Shown here: in pieces, positions 10,527-64,000 of the stretch
Layout: each line of letters starts with the position of its first letter
Position numbering within the stretch: the stretch's first letter is position 1
Source of the DNA: Cololabis saira
Lineage: Eukaryota > Chordata > Actinopteri > Beloniformes > Belonidae
Direction of reading: 5' to 3'
DNA length: 64,000 nucleotides
NCBI RefSeq assembly: GCF_033807715.1
Contig: NC_084599.1
Location: forward strand, 13,331,125 to 13,395,124
Translations under genes and position numbers: made by a program
Notes under the pieces: generated by a model
What the model was told of the DNA's origin: nothing
Seen by the model: the letters and a program-made list of their open reading frames with translations, nothing else
The model's database searches: none

Positions 10527-10724
10527 GACTACAGCAGGGGCATCAATTGGGTATGGCAAGGTACGGCAGCCGCCACATCTTGGCTTCAAGGGAAAATGTA
10601 AATGTTTGTTTTTTAAATACATTTATGGAATTACTCCGTCTATTTGTATTGATTATTCTATTATTTAATACATATAAAATAACTACAAATGCAAATCAGA
10701 ACAACATGATCAATTTCACTATTA

Positions 10725-11089
10725 CACTGCAAAAACTCAAAATCTTAACAAGAATATTTGTCTTATTTCTAGTTAAAATGTCTAATTTTTAGTCAAAAAA
10801 ATCTCATTACATTTAAGACAAGACTCAAAAACTCAAAAAACAACAATTTTCACCTGTTTCAAGTAGATTTTCACTTAAAATAAGTAGAACATTTTTTTTG
10901 CTTGTAATGAGAGATAAATCTTGTCCCACTGGCAGATTTTTCTACTTATTTAAATTGAAAATGTACTTGAAAAAGGTGAAAATGGTCAAATAAATTATTT
11001 TTCTGGCGATGACTCTTGTTTTAAGTGTAATGAGACTAAAAACGACTAAAAATTAGACATTTTAACTAGAAATAAGAGTTTTTGCAGTG
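10725..11089. mobile_element. CACTG-ended palindromic MITE
   Basis: The termini CACTGCAAAAACTC and GAGTTTTTGCAGTG are inverted, and the two halves are largely complementary (TTTCTAGTTAAAATGTCTAATTTTTAG against its inverse). Termini of this kind occur in CACTA/EnSpm-type non-autonomous elements; flanks TTA and TGA do not give a clean duplication. No coding sequence. Confidence 0.75.
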
Positions 11090-11584
11090 TGAGCGAGACT
11101 GCATTTGAAAAAGTTCCAATTTTCCTGACCACACAGATAAGCTACACAGCAGACTCCTGTGATGAGTATTTGCTGGGCGTGTTGATTGATATTCTAGTTA
11201 AGTTCTGTGACTCATAACCTTCCCATACCTTAGCTTCGACTGAATTGACGCCACTGTACTACAGCCTGTATCCCTGACTGCAGGGGGCCCTGGCTGCAGT
11301 TCCTCCACGCGCCTGCAGGCGGCGCCCCAGCGGCGGCAGCAGCAGGCAGAGCCAGCAGAGCAGCAAGTGCAGCCTCGCTGGGAGGAGCGGAGAGAGGAGA
11401 GGAGCACCAGCCGCCTCTGGACCACCGCACTGATGAAGGCACCGTCTCGGTTCTCCCTCACGCACCGCTCCGCTTAACTGCCGTGACACCTCAAACATCC
11501 CCCCGCTCTCCTTCCTCCCCGCTCCGCCGGGTCCACCGCACCGCCCGGGTCTCCGTCCCGCTGGTCCTGGTTCCCCCGGAGCTG
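11090..11584 (+). promoter_or_regulatory. GC-rich promoter and 5' UTR region of pip5k1c
   Basis: From about 11270 the sequence turns strongly GC- and CpG-rich and continues so through exon 1, unlike the AT-rich surroundings; this is the pattern of a vertebrate CpG-island promoter. GC-rich ORFs on the opposite strand here are shadows of base composition. The transcription start cannot be fixed by eye. Confidence 0.55.
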
Positions 11585-61800
<50,216 letters not shown>

Positions 61801-62299
61801 AACCCTGTTCTCTGGCAGAGAGGAGTGAACATCTCAGTGGAAAGGACTCACCCGTCTGAAGTCCAGACCTCAACGGTAGCAGCACGATCTCTGTCTGAAC
61901 CAGGATTTTCAACATGCATCCAGAAACATACTGAGAGGAAAGATGTGACTTGAGCACCTGAGGAGGCGGGAGGCTGGGAATCCTGAGAGTGACGACACCA
62001 CCGATTTCCAACTATCCCTGCCTTTCAGCCTTGACAAATGAAATTTATTATATCGATTTAATAATTATGTATGTGTACGTGTGACATAGTCTGTAGAAGG
62101 CTGTAGTCGTAACTGTTTGACATACATGAAACACACTGGGAACTTCCTGTCGGTCCTGCATCCCACCAACGAAGCGCTCCGACGGACTTCCCGTCGGCTC
62201 TCTCACTGAATCTGCTCACAGCTGTGACGTGAGGGGCGCTCCACGCTCTCGTAGTTCTGTCATTTTGGCTTTTATTTTTGATATATGTGCTGCTTCACA

Positions 62300-62305
62300 A
62301 ATAAA
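62300..62305 (+). terminator. Candidate polyadenylation signal, proximal
   Basis: AATAAA after a CTTCACA context about 500 nt downstream of the pip5k1c stop. Confidence 0.45.
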
Positions 62306-63811
62306 CAGGAGGTTTTTACTCGTAAAACATTTGCCAACTAGATCGCTTGTACACTTTGAAGCCTGTGTTGTTCACATCCATGAGAACCGGCGAGCTTCCT
62401 TTGCTCAGTCCCTGCGATGTGTTATAGCACCAGAGTTGAGGAGTCTCTATTTCTCTCTGCTTTTTCACTTTTGCCAAGATCAACACTGTGGATGATCATG
62501 TTCTGCATATTAATTTGGCATGGGGATTTATTTTTTATTTTCCCGCCACATCGGCTTCCTTCCGCCTTTATCCAGGCTGGACAAACAACGTGGGGCTCAG
62601 CGTCTCCCCCAGGGACACGCTGGCACGCACCAAGGCCGGGGATCCCACTGCTACACGCTACTTCACAAATGGAAATTAGCTACATAACATTGACAGACTA
62701 ATTGGAATAACTGCATTACGTAAAACATGTATAACAAAGTAACTAATAATCTGGAAAACTAAAATATTTACCAAGTGAGCCATATAGTAGCTATGCTCCT
62801 GGTTCAAAAAGCTACATATTGTCTTGTCATTTCTCATCCAGAGAGTTTCATGTCCACCCTTGTTTCCCGTCTTTGAGTCCTCTTACGTCTGCATAGACCT
62901 GGGAAACGGGACCTCCTGAACCGCTGGTGCTCAGCATAGCTCCCCACGCGTCACAGCTGTGGTCGAAATGTGCACGTGAACTGAACCCGATGCTGCTGAG
63001 CGCAGAGGCGCATGTGCAGGTTTCCGAGCGTTCGGTGAGAAGAACCTGCAGCTCTGCCTGCCCTCCCAGGACAGGAGTTACCGTGAAAACTACCATTGAG
63101 CCATTGAGGGAGAATATGCAGCTTAGTTTACGAAAGAACGAGAATCTGCTTTAGTAACGGGTGAAGTTAGGGGTTGTTAAGTTTAGTAATTTAGTAATTT
63201 ATGACTCAAACGTTTTTGCTACGTTTTTATTCAACACTTTTCTTTTCTGTTTACTGTATATTTTGTTTTAAAATTCACTATTATCAGCACTTTTTCACTC
63301 TGATAAGATTTCTTTTCTATTCGCATTCCAAAGAGCTTCTTTTGGGGGGGGGGGGGGTGCAGTCTTTACTCCAACAAATTTCTTATTTTTTGTGTCTTGA
63401 GGTCTTTAAGCATCAAGTGTTTAAGTAAACGCAGTGTTACCACATTTTTCACCACACCCCAGTTTGAAACAGTTGACGATTTGACTTTTGTCTCCAAAAC
63501 AGACGTCCCTGACAACACAGAGGCTAAGATATTGTAGTAAATGTTCACTACGTGGCAGTGTCTCCCAGTGTTACCCTTTTTTTTTGGACACATGCACATT
63601 AATTCCACTTCAGTTAAAAACAATGACATTTTATATCCAAGAGCCGCTCCCCTCACGATAAGGATCCATCGAGTGGACGATTCATCCGTTGGTAGATGTA
63701 GAGCATCAGTTGTTGTATTTGCAGTTAATATTGTACTCGGCAGTGTGTGGATGGTTGAATGGTGTTTGCACTTACGAAGACGATCTGAAGACGATCTAAT
63801 GATAGAGGCCA

Positions 63812-63817
63812 AATAAA
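63812..63817 (+). terminator. Candidate polyadenylation signal, distal
   Basis: AATAAA in GGCCAAATAAACTTC, followed by T-rich sequence; would give a 3' UTR of about 2 kb. Confidence 0.4.
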
Positions 63818-63918
63818 CTTCATCATATCCAGAAGTCATATTTTTTGTCTTGAGAAGAGTTTCTGCACACATGCTGATACTTACACATTTTTTTCAGGAT
63901 TGTGTATTGATTAAGCAG

Positions 63919-63966
63919 CTTGCGTTTGTGTGCGCGTGTGTGTGCGTGTGTGTGTGTGTGTGTGAG
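63919..63966. repeat. (GT)n microsatellite
   Basis: GTGTGTGCGCGTGTGTGTGC passing into uninterrupted GT repeats. Confidence 0.9.
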
Positions 63967-64000
63967 TGAGCTGTCAGCTGCAGTCTATACGTAGGGTTAG

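Larger units (their letters stand above)
61801..63817 (+). other. Presumed 3' UTR of pip5k1c
   Basis: Sequence downstream of the terminal stop. Candidate polyadenylation signals AATAAA occur at 62300-62305 (about 500 nt after the stop) and 63812-63817. ORFs such as the one at 62488-62679 have no recognised domain. A G run at 63344-63356 is present. How far the transcript extends is unknown. Confidence 0.5.

Noticed and set aside
62488..62701. ORFs with a string GWTNNVGLSVSPRD
   Set aside because: Looks protein-like at first glance, but no family is recognised, no splice context is visible and it lies in the presumed 3' UTR.

Overview
The window looks like nuclear genomic DNA of a ray-finned (teleost) fish. 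It has long GT-AG introns, AATAAA polyadenylation signals, a vertebrate selenoprotein gene, and a dense population of fish-type DNA transposons (hAT, Tc1/mariner, PIF/Harbinger) plus L2-like LINE remnants. There is nothing prokaryotic or organellar, and no rRNA, tRNA or CRISPR array that I could recognise.

Two protein-coding genes account for essentially all credible coding sequence, both on the + strand. (1) 515-2641: a complete seven-exon phospholipid-hydroperoxide glutathione peroxidase (gpx4, probably the gpx4a paralogue). It has an in-frame UGA selenocysteine codon at 968-970 and a SECIS hairpin in the 3' UTR near 2778-2825. (2) 11585-61800: a complete type I phosphatidylinositol-4-phosphate 5-kinase gamma gene (pip5k1c-like). 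Seventeen coding exons plus a terminal exon holding only the stop codon give a 722-residue conceptual protein. Two further in-frame candidate cassette exons lie near the 3' end. Intron 1 alone is about 23 kb. In human both genes lie on 19p13.3, so their adjacency fits conserved synteny.

Layout: 1-514 upstream of gpx4; 515-2960 gpx4; 2960-4884 intergenic, little recognised; 4885-11089 a nest of hAT, Harbinger, foldback, CACTG-ended and LINE sequences; 11260-11714 GC-rich first exon and presumed promoter of pip5k1c; 11715-34765 intron 1 with a Tc1 relic, a hAT element, two TAGGGCTG-ended MITEs and microsatellites; 34766-61800 remaining exons, with introns carrying more MITEs, a nearly full-length Tc1 element, a Harbinger element and a 5'-truncated retroposon; 61801-64000 presumed 3' UTR and downstream DNA.

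No cooperative multi-gene system is visible. The best second-look items are: the selenocysteine recoding; two tandem C-terminal exons of pip5k1c that look like duplicated versions of the talin-binding tail and share their donor-site context; at least six TAGGGCTG-ended hAT MITEs with perfect 8-bp target-site duplications; two near-identical MITE copies about 15 kb apart flanking seven kinase exons; a recurring GC-rich perfect-hairpin MITE that twice inserted inside other transposons; and a 507-bp foldback element with repeat-built arms. Coordinates of splice sites and transposon ends were read by eye from the sequence; family assignments rest on recognised motifs and not on searches.
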